The notes beneath the pieces were generated by a model, which was given only the letters and a program-made list of their open reading frames with translations, had not been told where the DNA came from and did no database searches. Source: UBA6244 sp963676875 (GTDB lineage: Bacteria > Bacteroidota > Bacteroidia > Bacteroidales > F082). Taken from it: DNA of 64,000 nucleotides. The translations under genes and the position numbers were made by a program. Positions 27,296-35,966 of the stretch are shown here, one piece after another; positions within the stretch are counted from its first letter, which is position 1; every line of letters starts with the position of its first letter. The stretch spans positions 2,480,001 to 2,544,000 of the forward strand of contig OY781436.1 in the NCBI GenBank assembly GCA_963676875.1, written 5' to 3'.

Positions 27296-27943
27296 CTAAA
27301 AATTCATCAACTTATCCAGCTTTTTCTGCAACTCTTCCGCTTCACCTGAAAGTTGTTTGCGGATCACATTTTTGGCCATGTCCATGGCGGTTTTGCTGTC
27401 GTATGCAACCTGTACATCACACTGGATATTGTCTGCTCCTATGTTCTTGTAGAGCTCAACAAGGGGGATCACCCTGCCCAGTTCCTGCGCGATGATGTTC
27501 TTGGATGCAGCAACCGTTTTTGTGATCGTAGCGGCCTCTTCACGGGTTAATTGCTCATTGGCTATGTTGTTCTCAATAAGTGCAGCTACGTTGGTACTGA
27601 TGGTTCCGGCAAGGGTTAATTTGGCTGTTTCGGTGGCTTGTATTTTTGCAGCGGTTTGGGTACCTGCAACCGAATTACCTGAAGCAACGATGTAAGTGGG
27701 ATAACCGTTATCATCTTCCATGTTTTGCTTAACAAAGGCCTTCTCCAATTGTTTCTCCATGGGTAGCGCACCCGGAGCTACAAAGTATCCCTCTTTGGTC
27801 TTCTTCTTGGCTTCCTTACGGGCCATCTTGATGGATTTCTTCTTCAGGTCTTTTTCGGAGTCTTTGGCTGTGGACTGAGCAAATACCGGCATCAGCAATG
27901 AAGCGGTGAAAATGAAAGTGATAGCGAAGATTAATTTTTTCAT
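27296..27943 (-). CDS. LPP20-like secreted protein
   Basis: 215 residues with a signal peptide (LIFAITFIFTASLLMPVFAQ). A Lys-rich stretch follows (KKSIKMARKEAKKKTKEG), then an alpha/beta domain (about 75-195) with the AAKIQATETAKLTLAGTIST helix typical of LPP20/FlgT_N-like proteins, and a helical C-terminus. These are periplasmic or outer-membrane-associated proteins without known activity. It has its own terminator. The DUF4384-like protein at 33530 starts with a related domain, which may connect the two loci. Confidence 0.7.
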   Translation of the reverse strand: MKKLIFAITFIFTASLLMPVFAQSTAKDSEKDLKKKSIKMARKEAKKKTKEGYFVAPGALPMEKQLEKAFVKQNMEDDNGYPTYIVASGNSVAGTQTAAKIQATETAKLTLAGTISTNVAALIENNIANEQLTREEAATITKTVAASKNIIAQELGRVIPLVELYKNIGADNIQCDVQVAYDSKTAMDMAKNVIRKQLSGEAEELQKKLDKLMNF

Positions 27944-28190
27944 GGTGTTTAATTTTTTAAATTAATAAGTGTCTATGTTATTAACAGCATCGCAAAGCGA
28001 GCTGGTTTAACACTTTGTACCGGAATATTGGGTTATGTGACAGCATGGATTAAAAATTAGGTTAAAATTAGTGTTTTTTCTCATATACCTACTTATACCG
28101 ACTAAATTAGGCCGACATAGTGAGTGACGAGGTGTCTTTCTCCGGTTAACCTAAGACCTGCTTTCAAGGATTTTAACAAAATATGAATAA

Positions 28191-28226
28191 TAAACAAAAT
28201 TATATAAACAATTTTGTTTATTTTTG
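28191..28226 (+). promoter_or_regulatory. Operator and promoter of the AbiEii-type pair
   Basis: A perfect 10 bp inverted repeat, TAAACAAAAT (28191-28200) and ATTTTGTTTA (28211-28220), 10-base spacer, overlaps a -7 element TATTTTTG (28219-28226). The antitoxin ATG is only 5 bases further on, so the mRNA may be nearly leaderless. This is the geometry of an antitoxin-autorepressed promoter. Confidence 0.65.
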
Positions 28227-28230
28227 CCTC

Positions 28231-28692
28231 ATGACTGAGCAACTCGAAATATTAAAAGGGATTCATCCGGGCTTCTACCTCGAACATGAATTAAAACGAA
28301 GAAACCTGAAGAAAGGGGCATTTGCACTCTCTCTTCAGGAATATCCTCAGACACTTGTTGCCATTACCAAGGGCAAGCGAAAGATGAATACCGGCCTTGC
28401 CTTAAAAATTGAGAATTCGCTTGATATGGAAGAGGGATTTCTGATGGTACTGCAGGTTTACTACGACATTGCTCAAGAGAAGAAGCAAAAGCAAAGCCTT
28501 CACCCCGATTTTAATATCATACGCCCTGTGTTGTTTTGGGATACCGACATCAATACCATTGACTGGGAGAAGCAACAACGTGCGGTCATTCAGCGGGTTT
28601 TCGAAAGAGGTAATCAAAGTGAGAAGGAGGAAATAACACGCTTCTATGGCCAACAAGCCATCGATGAAACCCTGATAAGCCATGCAGACTGA
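28231..28692 (+). CDS. HigA/XRE-like antitoxin partner of AbiEii-type toxin
   Basis: 153 residues from MTEQLEILKG; the frame is open 16 codons upstream, through the operator. An XRE/HigA-like HTH (about 12-75) reads GIHPGFYLEHELKRRNLKKG then LSLQEYPQTLVAITKGKRKM. The C-terminal half (RPVLFWDTDINTIDWEKQQR ... VFERGNQSEKEEITRFYG) is a segment I associate with Bacteroidetes AbiEii partners. Its end overlaps the toxin start by 11 bp, so the two are coupled. It probably neutralises the toxin and represses the operon. Confidence 0.8.
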   Translation: MTEQLEILKGIHPGFYLEHELKRRNLKKGAFALSLQEYPQTLVAITKGKRKMNTGLALKIENSLDMEEGFLMVLQVYYDIAQEKKQKQSLHPDFNIIRPVLFWDTDINTIDWEKQQRAVIQRVFERGNQSEKEEITRFYGQQAIDETLISHAD

Positions 28693-29344
28693 ACTTCATT
28701 ATAATACTGTAACTCCATTGTTGTTATCTGTCCTACGGTCGTGTATGGCAGCAGCAAAAGAGTTTGACTTATTCCGACTTGTCGGAGGAACAGCATTAAG
28801 TTTGCATCGAGGCCACAGGGTATCTGTGGACATCGATTTATTTACCGATGCGCCATATGGATCCATCGATTTCGACTCCATCGACAGGTGGCTTAGAACC
28901 CATTACGCCTACGTAGACACCCATGATTTCAGACCTGTGGGTATGGGAAAGCCCTATTTTATTGGTAAAAATAAGAACAACTGCATCAAACTCGACTTGT
29001 ACTACACCGATAGCTTTATTGATCCCCCTCTGGAAGTTGACGGAATACGCATCGCTACGATTAGAGAAATAATCGCCATGAAAGCCGACATCATCCAGCG
29101 TGGTGGAAGAAAAAAAGACTTTTGGGACCTGCATGAATTGATCGAAGAATATACGCCGGAAGAAATCCTTGCCCTGCACGAAAAACGTTTCCCCTACAAC
29201 CATAACCGACCACTTCTCATAAGCAACCTCACCAATTTCACACAGGCCGATGATGATTTCGACCCACAATGCCTCCAAGGCAAACATTGGGAACTCATTA
29301 AACTCGATCTAACTCATTTCACCAACCCATCTGCGACCCAATAG
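28682..29344 (+). CDS. AbiEii/AbiGii-type nucleotidyltransferase toxin
   Basis: 220 residues. The nucleotidyltransferase signature is present: LVGGTALSLHRGHRVSVDIDLF (GG...D-x-D, about 27-50), then the family helix IREIIAMKADIIQRGGRKKDFWDLHELIEEYT (about 135-165). Type IV toxins of this superfamily (AbiEii, MenT) use NTPs to modify targets such as tRNA. It overlaps the antitoxin start-stop. The catalytic residues are intact, unlike the upstream remnant, so this copy is probably active. The target is not predictable. Confidence 0.88.
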   Translation: MQTELHYNTVTPLLLSVLRSCMAAAKEFDLFRLVGGTALSLHRGHRVSVDIDLFTDAPYGSIDFDSIDRWLRTHYAYVDTHDFRPVGMGKPYFIGKNKNNCIKLDLYYTDSFIDPPLEVDGIRIATIREIIAMKADIIQRGGRKKDFWDLHELIEEYTPEEILALHEKRFPYNHNRPLLISNLTNFTQADDDFDPQCLQGKHWELIKLDLTHFTNPSATQ

Positions 29345-29454
29345 TCAACGCGTCAGTCACCAATTCCCTGCCATGTCGACAGAATTAAACTGGTTTGAGG
29401 GCTATACCTACTCGTTACCGCTATGCTCAAAGGAGCACAAGGAAGGGTAGATTA

Positions 29455-30471
29455 TCAGTCCCTAATACACCTAACCGAAAACGCCTCTTTCTTAAATCCT
29501 GGCACATTCAACACCTTAGGGTTAGAATTAATCAAACGAACCCACCCCTCTTTTTTGCTCATATTAGTAGAGGTCCAAAAAAAAGCTTTTTTTCCAACCC
29601 CCTCAAATCGTGTAGGCGAATGATTTATTTTTCCCGATGGTAAGGCATTAAAGCCACTGGAGTTCATCCCGGGCTCTTTAATCCATTCGGTTTTGGATTT
29701 CAAATTTATAGAAGCATTTACTCCAACGTAACTACCCTGAGATTTTTTTTGTTTCTGCAATTGCTTTGGATCACTCTGCAATTCAAAGTCTACATTGAGT
29801 ATCAACTTTCCCCATTCAGTCCTGCTAGGAATATGCCATCCCTCCGGACAAATACCTTTGCTATAACCGGAACCATCATATTGAATCATCTCACCCCACT
29901 GGTATAGCCCTCCATAAATCATACAATTAGATGCATCATTATCTATACAATACTTTTCAATAATTCCATTGTTCGCTTGCATGTGCTCAATATGCTCCAT
30001 ACGCCCCACATTCAAATTCTCAGCCATCCAAACCTGATCCCCAATACGCACCCAGTTATACTCTTGCCCGTCACGTTCATCAATAAATACACCAGACTTA
30101 CCCTTAAAAACAAAACCGGGTTCCGATTCTATCCCCTCAATTTGTTCAAAACCCTCAGCAACAACTTTAAACTGAACACTACTCAAAAGAGCATCTCTTT
30201 CTTTTAGCACATCCCAAACAATCGTCTTATTTATACCTGCTGTCTGATGATCACCTACATCCCCAGTAATATAGACCAGTGGGTTACCCCAAGTGGTTCC
30301 ATCATCTTCAGAACAAAACAGTTGCACCTGATACGTCGCATCTCCAATCAAATCGTAATATATATGTATCTCTTTCCCCACCTGCTCAAAACGCACATTA
30401 CTCACCTCCTGCGACCATCCCATCAAAGGAAACATCATCAAACCAATTATTAGCCAAAACAAATTCCTCAT
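29455..30471 (-). CDS. Secreted FISUMP-domain protein with a shared N-terminal module
   Basis: 338 residues. The signal peptide is MRNLFWLIIGLMMFPLMGWSQ. Residues ~21-106 form a beta-sandwich-like module nearly 60% identical to that of the SUMF1 protein upstream. A FISUMP (Fib_succ_major) domain covers ~130-338: FIDERDGQEYNWVRIGDQVWMAENL, YGGLYQWGEM, ICPEGWHIPSRTEWGKLI and C-terminal KKEAFSVRCIRD. FISUMP domains are extracellular and of unknown role. It is the last gene of the sigma-to-FISUMP cluster, 163 bp after the SUMF1 gene. Confidence 0.88.
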   Translation of the reverse strand: MRNLFWLIIGLMMFPLMGWSQEVSNVRFEQVGKEIHIYYDLIGDATYQVQLFCSEDDGTTWGNPLVYITGDVGDHQTAGINKTIVWDVLKERDALLSSVQFKVVAEGFEQIEGIESEPGFVFKGKSGVFIDERDGQEYNWVRIGDQVWMAENLNVGRMEHIEHMQANNGIIEKYCIDNDASNCMIYGGLYQWGEMIQYDGSGYSKGICPEGWHIPSRTEWGKLILNVDFELQSDPKQLQKQKKSQGSYVGVNASINLKSKTEWIKEPGMNSSGFNALPSGKINHSPTRFEGVGKKAFFWTSTNMSKKEGWVRLINSNPKVLNVPGFKKEAFSVRCIRD

Positions 30472-30634
30472 ATCTTAATCTAAATAAAAAATCTTCCCCT
30501 CTGTGTCAATACTTTCAATCATCACCTCATACCTAAATCCCGGTTCGACTGCTCACCGCAGCGGTTCCATCTCGCAGCTTGTTCACAGGCTCACACCTTA
30601 ACTCAAAAACATGGACAGATATCCGTAAAGTGAA

Positions 30635-31630
30635 TTATGGGGCAGATGCAGCCATGCGGAAGCCAAAATAGTTAACGTGCTTGTCAGGGTTGAAATTATT
30701 GCGACGCGCCGAACGGCAAAACTGCGTTCGATAGTCCCAACTTCCTCCTCTTAGCACGCGTAACGTACCCGACGAAGGCCCTTTCGGATTGGTTTGGCTA
30801 CCCGAAGGATATTCTTCATACCAATCGTTGCACCATTCCCATACATTGCCGCTCATATCATAAAGACCCAATTCATTTGCCTTTTTCATGCCAACGGGAT
30901 GGGATTTATTACCGGAATTATTATTGTCCCAAGCTACTTCATCAATATTGTTACTGCCACTGTAGATGGTTCCTTTGCTTTGATTTCCTCCTCTGGCCGC
31001 AAACTCCCACTCGGCTTCGGTGGGCAATCGATAATTTTTCCCGGTTTTCTGATTAAGTTTTTTGATGAATTCTTGCACATCGTTCCAGCTTACCTGTTCA
31101 ACAGGGCAATTGTCGCACCCTGAGAAAGCACTCGGGTTGCTGCCCATAATTTCCTTCCACTGTTTTTGCGTGACTTCGTATTTCCCAATGTAAAAATCGC
31201 TCAAAGTAACCAGGTGCTGAGTTTCATCGCCAAACTTGAAGGCTTCGCTTGTAGGGCTACCCATGGTGAAGGTACCTCCTTTGACAAAGACCATGTCGAT
31301 TTCGTACACATTTTCAACTTTAATTTTAAACAAGATTTCTCCCATTAGGTTTTCTCTCTCCTTTAACACATCCCAAACAACCTCCTTGTTTACTCCTGGT
31401 TTTTGGTTCTTCCATACATCTCCACTCACATGCACCAAGGGTTTCCCCCAAGTAGTTCCGCCATCCTCTGAACAATATACATCTGTACTGTAAACCCCAT
31501 CTCCAACCAAATCATAATAAATATGAATTTTCTTTCCAACCTGCTTAAAGCTCACATCCCTAACCTCCTGTGACAACAATATCAAAGGAAGCATAACCAA
31601 CCCAATTATAATCCAAAACAAATTTCTCAT
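30635..31630 (-). CDS. Secreted SUMF1/FGE-domain protein
   Basis: 331 residues. Signal peptide and N-terminal module (to ~106) match the FISUMP protein. A formylglycine-generating-enzyme-like domain follows (about 112-331): VFVKGGTFTMGSP, KYEVTQKQWKEIMG, PVEQVSWNDVQEFIKKLN, YRLPTEAEWEFAARGG, GLYDMSGNVWEWCNDWY, RVLRGGSWDYRTQFCRSARR and YFGFRMA. True sulfatase-activating enzymes use two nearby Cys in the RGGSW-C region; only one is evident here, so a structural or ligand-binding role is likelier than formylglycine synthesis. It is 90 bp after the caspase gene. Confidence 0.9.
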   Translation of the reverse strand: MRNLFWIIIGLVMLPLILLSQEVRDVSFKQVGKKIHIYYDLVGDGVYSTDVYCSEDGGTTWGKPLVHVSGDVWKNQKPGVNKEVVWDVLKERENLMGEILFKIKVENVYEIDMVFVKGGTFTMGSPTSEAFKFGDETQHLVTLSDFYIGKYEVTQKQWKEIMGSNPSAFSGCDNCPVEQVSWNDVQEFIKKLNQKTGKNYRLPTEAEWEFAARGGNQSKGTIYSGSNNIDEVAWDNNNSGNKSHPVGMKKANELGLYDMSGNVWEWCNDWYEEYPSGSQTNPKGPSSGTLRVLRGGSWDYRTQFCRSARRNNFNPDKHVNYFGFRMAASAP

Positions 31631-31720
31631 ATCTTAATTCACATTAAAAACATCCCATCTGTATTTATCCATGTATCCAGCATTCAATTCCAACGAACAG
31701 CCTTAGGTCAACAGCTATCC

Positions 31721-33406
31721 TCACCTAAACTCCCATTGTTTCCACCCCTCATTAATCAACGGACTCACACTCACCGTTGGATCCTGCGGTTTCCCGTTAA
31801 TTCGCAACGATTCCACGCCCACTTCCTGTTCTAATTTTTTCGCCATGGCATCATAAGAAATCGCTCCCTTACTTTCCTGTAAAGCTTTCAACAGATAATA
31901 AGTAAACATCCCATGCTGTTCACTATTAAAAGGCAACGCCGACTGCTCACCTGTGGTGGCCGAATACACAACCATATTGCCTGAGATAGCTTCTTTTTTA
32001 GGCTTGATGGCCACACTCCTGGCTGCTAACAATCCCTGGTTCCTGCCTCCACCTGAGAAACAAGCATCCAAAAAGATCGTTACCCGTCTGGCACCCGCAT
32101 TTCCAAGCTTCTCATACATCTCTGATAGTTTTATGGCCGATCCAAGATTGGTGGCGTCCACATCCACAGGAATCAAATAAGGAACTTTTGTCACTTCATC
32201 AGGAAATCCATGCCCTGCGTAATAAACAACCACCTCACAACGATCGCCCAGCCTTTTGGCTAACTCGGCAACCAAGTCGATCTCCCGTTTCATTTGTCCG
32301 GAAGTGGCATTCACCATGAAATGCATATTCCGGTCTTCAACTCCCAGGGTATTCAGCGCATATTTCTTAAATGTTTCTGCATCATTACGGGCATAGGCAA
32401 CATTAACCTCTGAATTTAAGCGTCCGGTATAATCTTCATTGCCAATCACCAGAGCAATCCGGTTTGTAACTTTTGGATTAACGGGTATATTCTTATCTAC
32501 GGATGAGGTCAACGACCCCTGGACAACCTCCTTTCGGGTGTCATTCTTTCCTTCAACAACTAATTTAGTATCTGATACCCCTTGATTCATTTGTAGAGAA
32601 ATCAACTTACTACCTCCATACCTTCGGGTGCTTTCAGCTATTTGAACGTTAAGAGGGATATCTGTCGCCTGATACTCATTGTTGGTAACAAAACTATATT
32701 CCACCAAGTATTGCTCACCCACATCCAAAGCGCCTATATTCAGGTGCTCATTACCCGAGAGGCAATATACGTTGTCAGGCAGTGGTATGCTGACCACCAC
32801 ATCTTTCGCAGACCCTTCGCCCATATTTTGAACCAGCACCTGTACATCAAACGGTTTTCGTTTCTGTAGTGTACTACTATTTTGGCTGCTCACTTTGTAA
32901 TCAACCACCTTAACAAGAGGCGAACGAAAAGCCTGTGTTTCCACATCAATGTAAATTGGATCACTTCCAAATCCATTGGCTTCATCCAGCTTGATAACAA
33001 AGGAAGCTATGGATGAAGGAACATCCATTGTGGCAGTTATTGGGATTTCACACAAAATCGATTTTCCGGGATCCAGTCTGTCCAGATTAATTGTCTCAGG
33101 AAAACTAAGCCCCTTGATTTCATTTTGTTCCCGCGTCATTAGTCTCAGGTTTAATCCAGACCCTATGCCCGAATTTTTTATCCTAAAACGGATAAATGTC
33201 TTGCTATTGGCATCAATTTTACTATTTCCGTCATCATCCACAAACTCAAGTGTGCCCTTTTCCAACTCAAGATACGCAGGTTTTGGAGGGTCTTTGGATA
33301 TGTTGACATAACCACTTTTACTGACTCCGGAAACGGAATTTTGTCCGGTAGTAAATCCTGCAGTAGAAATTACAAGGATGGAAATGAACAAATATTTTTT
33401 CATCAT
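31721..33406 (-). CDS. Secreted caspase-like (C14) protease with CARDB-like domains
   Basis: 561 residues. A signal peptide (YLFISILVISTAGFTTGQ) is followed by two beta-sandwich regions, about 45-160 and 165-275; the second resembles CARDB (FDVQVLVQNMGEGSAKDVVVSIPLPDNV). A caspase p20-like domain covers ~312-555: RIALVIGNEDY, YARNDAETFKKYALNTLGV, the catalytic His in VVVYYAGHGF (H399) and the catalytic Cys in VTIFLDACFSGG (C449), with VVYSATTGEQSA after. Both catalytic residues are present, so it is probably active, with Arg/Lys specificity expected. A signal peptide on a caspase homolog places it outside the cytoplasm, unlike most defence caspases. A candidate promoter lies upstream (33440). 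Confidence 0.92.
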   Translation of the reverse strand: MMKKYLFISILVISTAGFTTGQNSVSGVSKSGYVNISKDPPKPAYLELEKGTLEFVDDDGNSKIDANSKTFIRFRIKNSGIGSGLNLRLMTREQNEIKGLSFPETINLDRLDPGKSILCEIPITATMDVPSSIASFVIKLDEANGFGSDPIYIDVETQAFRSPLVKVVDYKVSSQNSSTLQKRKPFDVQVLVQNMGEGSAKDVVVSIPLPDNVYCLSGNEHLNIGALDVGEQYLVEYSFVTNNEYQATDIPLNVQIAESTRRYGGSKLISLQMNQGVSDTKLVVEGKNDTRKEVVQGSLTSSVDKNIPVNPKVTNRIALVIGNEDYTGRLNSEVNVAYARNDAETFKKYALNTLGVEDRNMHFMVNATSGQMKREIDLVAELAKRLGDRCEVVVYYAGHGFPDEVTKVPYLIPVDVDATNLGSAIKLSEMYEKLGNAGARRVTIFLDACFSGGGRNQGLLAARSVAIKPKKEAISGNMVVYSATTGEQSALPFNSEQHGMFTYYLLKALQESKGAISYDAMAKKLEQEVGVESLRINGKPQDPTVSVSPLINEGWKQWEFR

Positions 33407-33439
33407 GTTAAAATTGGTTAAATGGGTTTTTTAGTGCCT

Positions 33440-33447
33440 CAAAATTA
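33440..33447 (-). promoter_or_regulatory. Candidate internal -7 element (TAATTTTG) before the caspase gene
   Basis: A TAnnTTTG match on the minus strand, 33 bp upstream of the caspase ATG, in a 123 bp gap after the DUF4384-like gene. No good -33 element was seen, so an extra promoter here is only possible. Confidence 0.35.
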
Positions 33448-33529
33448 GTAAATGTGACGGAAATGCCTGAAAAATGTTCATCTTTTTTCGATTATCTCTA
33501 ATTATCTAATGCTTGAAAAAATAGTTTAG

Positions 33530-34432
33530 TTAATTCTTCTGCTCAATACTAATCTTCACCTTAATCACCTGAAACTGTTCCGAAGAGGCACGATTCCCGG
33601 AAAGCCACTGTTCAAACTTTTTGTGAGACAGCTGCTTGGGGATGATACGCCCTTCAACCAGGGCTGAATTGTCGAGTATGGGTTTGATAAATTCATCTTC
33701 GGAGAATATGATATACAAGTAATTGTACTCCATATCTTTTTTCAGGGAAAGCAACCTTGGTTCATCTACCACATTACCGGGGAAAGCATTGTCTGCCGGT
33801 GAAAAGAACAGGTAGTCGGTGTCGCTTTTAATGGGTACGCCATTCTGATAGTCCTCGATCATGTTCATGTAGGGGAGCAGTCTATACACCGCTTCATCAT
33901 CCTCCAGAAAGATGGTCAAATACCCTTTAACCGGGCTCTTGAAATACACGTACAACTGCTCCTCGTGAATAAAGCTGGTGGTTCTGGACAGGATGTTGGG
34001 TGCATTCAAGATTTGATACGCCAGGGAAGCCTTGGGCACACTTTGCCTTACTTTTCCTTTAATCTCACAGGTGATATATTTCACCTGACGACGCTCACCA
34101 CCAATTACTTCTGAATGGTAGTCCCCCGAAAATTCAAGGTCGGAAGTCTCTATCCAATCACCCTTTACCTTGGTAGTCCCAATGATGTTATAATAGGAAA
34201 ACCCATCTTTGATGGTCATGTCGGTTTGCTGCTCGGCATAAGTTCCAAAGGCATTTTCGATGGCATTGATGATGGCCTGTTGCTCGGCCAATTCACGGGT
34301 ATCTTGCTCAGTCATGTTGAACTCCACTCGTACCTGAGCTTTGCCTGAAGCATTGATAATTCTCTGGGCATACAGGTTCCCCATCGTTAAGAAACTAAGC
34401 AATAGGAGGATCGTAATCGTAAGTTTATTCAT
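33530..34432 (-). CDS. Secreted LPP20/FlgT_N- and DUF4384-like protein
   Basis: 300 residues with a signal peptide (ITILLLLSFLTMGNLYAQ). The N-terminal part (about 24-130) has the helix DTRELAEQQAIINAIENAFG seen in FlgT_N/LPP20-like domains. The C-terminal part (about 150-300) resembles DUF4384: LYVYFKSPVKGYLTIFLEDDEAVYRLLPY ... YNYLYIIFSEDEF. DUF4384 proteins often occur beside bacterial caspases, which fits the downstream gene. It follows the transglutaminase-like gene by 16 bp. Family placement is by reading, not search. Confidence 0.75.
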   Translation of the reverse strand: MNKLTITILLLLSFLTMGNLYAQRIINASGKAQVRVEFNMTEQDTRELAEQQAIINAIENAFGTYAEQQTDMTIKDGFSYYNIIGTTKVKGDWIETSDLEFSGDYHSEVIGGERRQVKYITCEIKGKVRQSVPKASLAYQILNAPNILSRTTSFIHEEQLYVYFKSPVKGYLTIFLEDDEAVYRLLPYMNMIEDYQNGVPIKSDTDYLFFSPADNAFPGNVVDEPRLLSLKKDMEYNYLYIIFSEDEFIKPILDNSALVEGRIIPKQLSHKKFEQWLSGNRASSEQFQVIKVKISIEQKN

Positions 34433-34448
34433 CAGGTTCGCTTTTTGG

Positions 34449-35966
34449 TTAATTGAAAGGGAGTGTTAAGTCAATAATCTCCGGTTTGGCGCGTTCAAAT
34501 TCAGGCATGATCATTCCAAGTTTTGCTCCCATGTAGGTGGGGTCAGCCACATAATATTTCTTGTCATGGTAGGATACATAGGTTCCTTCCACGGGCTCCT
34601 CCAGACACACACCCAGGAGCACATGTCCGGGGTAAATAATCGCTATGGTTTGAGCTCCCAAGTAGGCTTGTACAAATTGATCCAGCAGCACAGTTCTGTC
34701 TTCACAGTCAGCAAAAGGATAGCGCAGGGTTTCTTCCGCAAAGAGGTAGTTCTCGCTTCCAAATTGTTGCTCGTCAGTCTGGTACCTGAAAGCTACCTGT
34801 ATGAAATCGAGAAAAAAGTTGACCTTTTGCACGGGAGTTAAGTCGCTGGTATACTCCTGTAAAAATCCATCAAATTCCTTGAGCGCACCTTTGGAAATAC
34901 AGGGCTGAAAATACACCGACAGGTCACTTTCGGGATACCCGCCGTAAAAATTAGTCAGGTTCTGATTGTACGCAAGCCTGACCTTCTCGCCCTTGTAATC
35001 TACTGTGCGGCACCCGGGATCGAAGGCAAATTCAGGGTAACGTTCAAAGTTGAGCGTCAGGTAGGATAACTTTTCAGGATAATCCACCTCATAGGAAGTG
35101 ATGGAGCTTAGGTCGGGATTTTGTCCCTGGAAGGAAACCAAATAATATTTGACACCTTTGAGCTCAAAATAGGGCCGATAGAATGCTTGCACGTCGAATG
35201 CAGCCAGCAGATAGATATCCGAATGGTCGTATCCAACCCTGGCTTCATAGCCCGTTCTCAAAAGAGCAAACCAGGAAAACAATACCTGGTCGTTTACAGA
35301 GCTGAATAATTTTTCGGATGCCCTCTTAAACAAATCGAGCGTACCCCAACCATTGAGGTGCTGCTTCACGGCTTGCTTCTGGAGCATTCTGATGGTTTTA
35401 AGCACAGTGTCGTTTTGGGTCAGACGCAAGTACTTCTTCGCGATCTCATTGCTACTAATTGAAGGATTGTCTTTTTTTTCCGATTGTGGCTTGTCCAGCT
35501 CAATGGGCGTGCCATAGAAGTCAAAGGTAACAGTGTTACTTGTAGGCACATCGTAGGTGGCATTTTTCTTGTAAACAGGAGGTTTACCATTGAGTATCAT
35601 TTGTCTGCCGGAGTCTTCAAGCATGGTTCGTGACTTAATTGGATCAATCTTTGAGTTTTGAATAGCCCCCCGTTTTATTACAGGCTGCTCTTGTGGTTTT
35701 GGTGCTATGGGTCTTGCATCCTTGAAAAGATTGAACTTTACCCAGGATTGCTCCAGAAACTGATAGAAAATGGAGTCATTCTGATGCTTGAACGTGTCAA
35801 AATCCTGTTGTATGGAAGCGTTAAACAAATCGAAGGACTTCCGGTATTCATTTTGCTCCTGCTCCACTTGAGCCATGCTTTCCGGGGGGATGAAATAAAG
35901 CAGGAGGAAGCTCCATATATAAATGGTGTAGTTGTATCTCTTTGCTTTCATTGGCTTATTTTTCAT
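34449..35966 (-). CDS. Secreted transglutaminase-like cysteine protein
   Basis: 505 residues from the ATG at 35966, with an N-terminal hydrophobic segment (YIWSFLLLYFIPPESMAQ). The middle has no clear family. The C-terminal ~130 residues carry a transglutaminase/papain-fold triad: Cys in PFADCEDRT (C421), His in YPGHVLLG (H448) and Asp in YYVADPTY (D475). Function could be protein crosslinking, amidase or protease activity in the envelope. Its start overlaps the end of the anti-sigma-like gene by 11 bp, so it is in the sigma operon. Confidence 0.8.
   Translation of the reverse strand: MKNKPMKAKRYNYTIYIWSFLLLYFIPPESMAQVEQEQNEYRKSFDLFNASIQQDFDTFKHQNDSIFYQFLEQSWVKFNLFKDARPIAPKPQEQPVIKRGAIQNSKIDPIKSRTMLEDSGRQMILNGKPPVYKKNATYDVPTSNTVTFDFYGTPIELDKPQSEKKDNPSISSNEIAKKYLRLTQNDTVLKTIRMLQKQAVKQHLNGWGTLDLFKRASEKLFSSVNDQVLFSWFALLRTGYEARVGYDHSDIYLLAAFDVQAFYRPYFELKGVKYYLVSFQGQNPDLSSITSYEVDYPEKLSYLTLNFERYPEFAFDPGCRTVDYKGEKVRLAYNQNLTNFYGGYPESDLSVYFQPCISKGALKEFDGFLQEYTSDLTPVQKVNFFLDFIQVAFRYQTDEQQFGSENYLFAEETLRYPFADCEDRTVLLDQFVQAYLGAQTIAIIYPGHVLLGVCLEEPVEGTYVSYHDKKYYVADPTYMGAKLGMIMPEFERAKPEIIDLTLPFN

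Noticed and set aside
30635..30900. Possible diversity-generating retroelement variable region in the FGE-like gene 3' end
   Set aside because: No reverse transcriptase, Avd or template repeat was found; the four-helix-bundle gene is 29 kb away, and the codons are not AAC-rich.
31721..33406. Type III CRISPR or gasdermin-linked caspase
   Set aside because: Signal peptide, and no gasdermin-like, CRISPR or nucleotide-sensor gene nearby.
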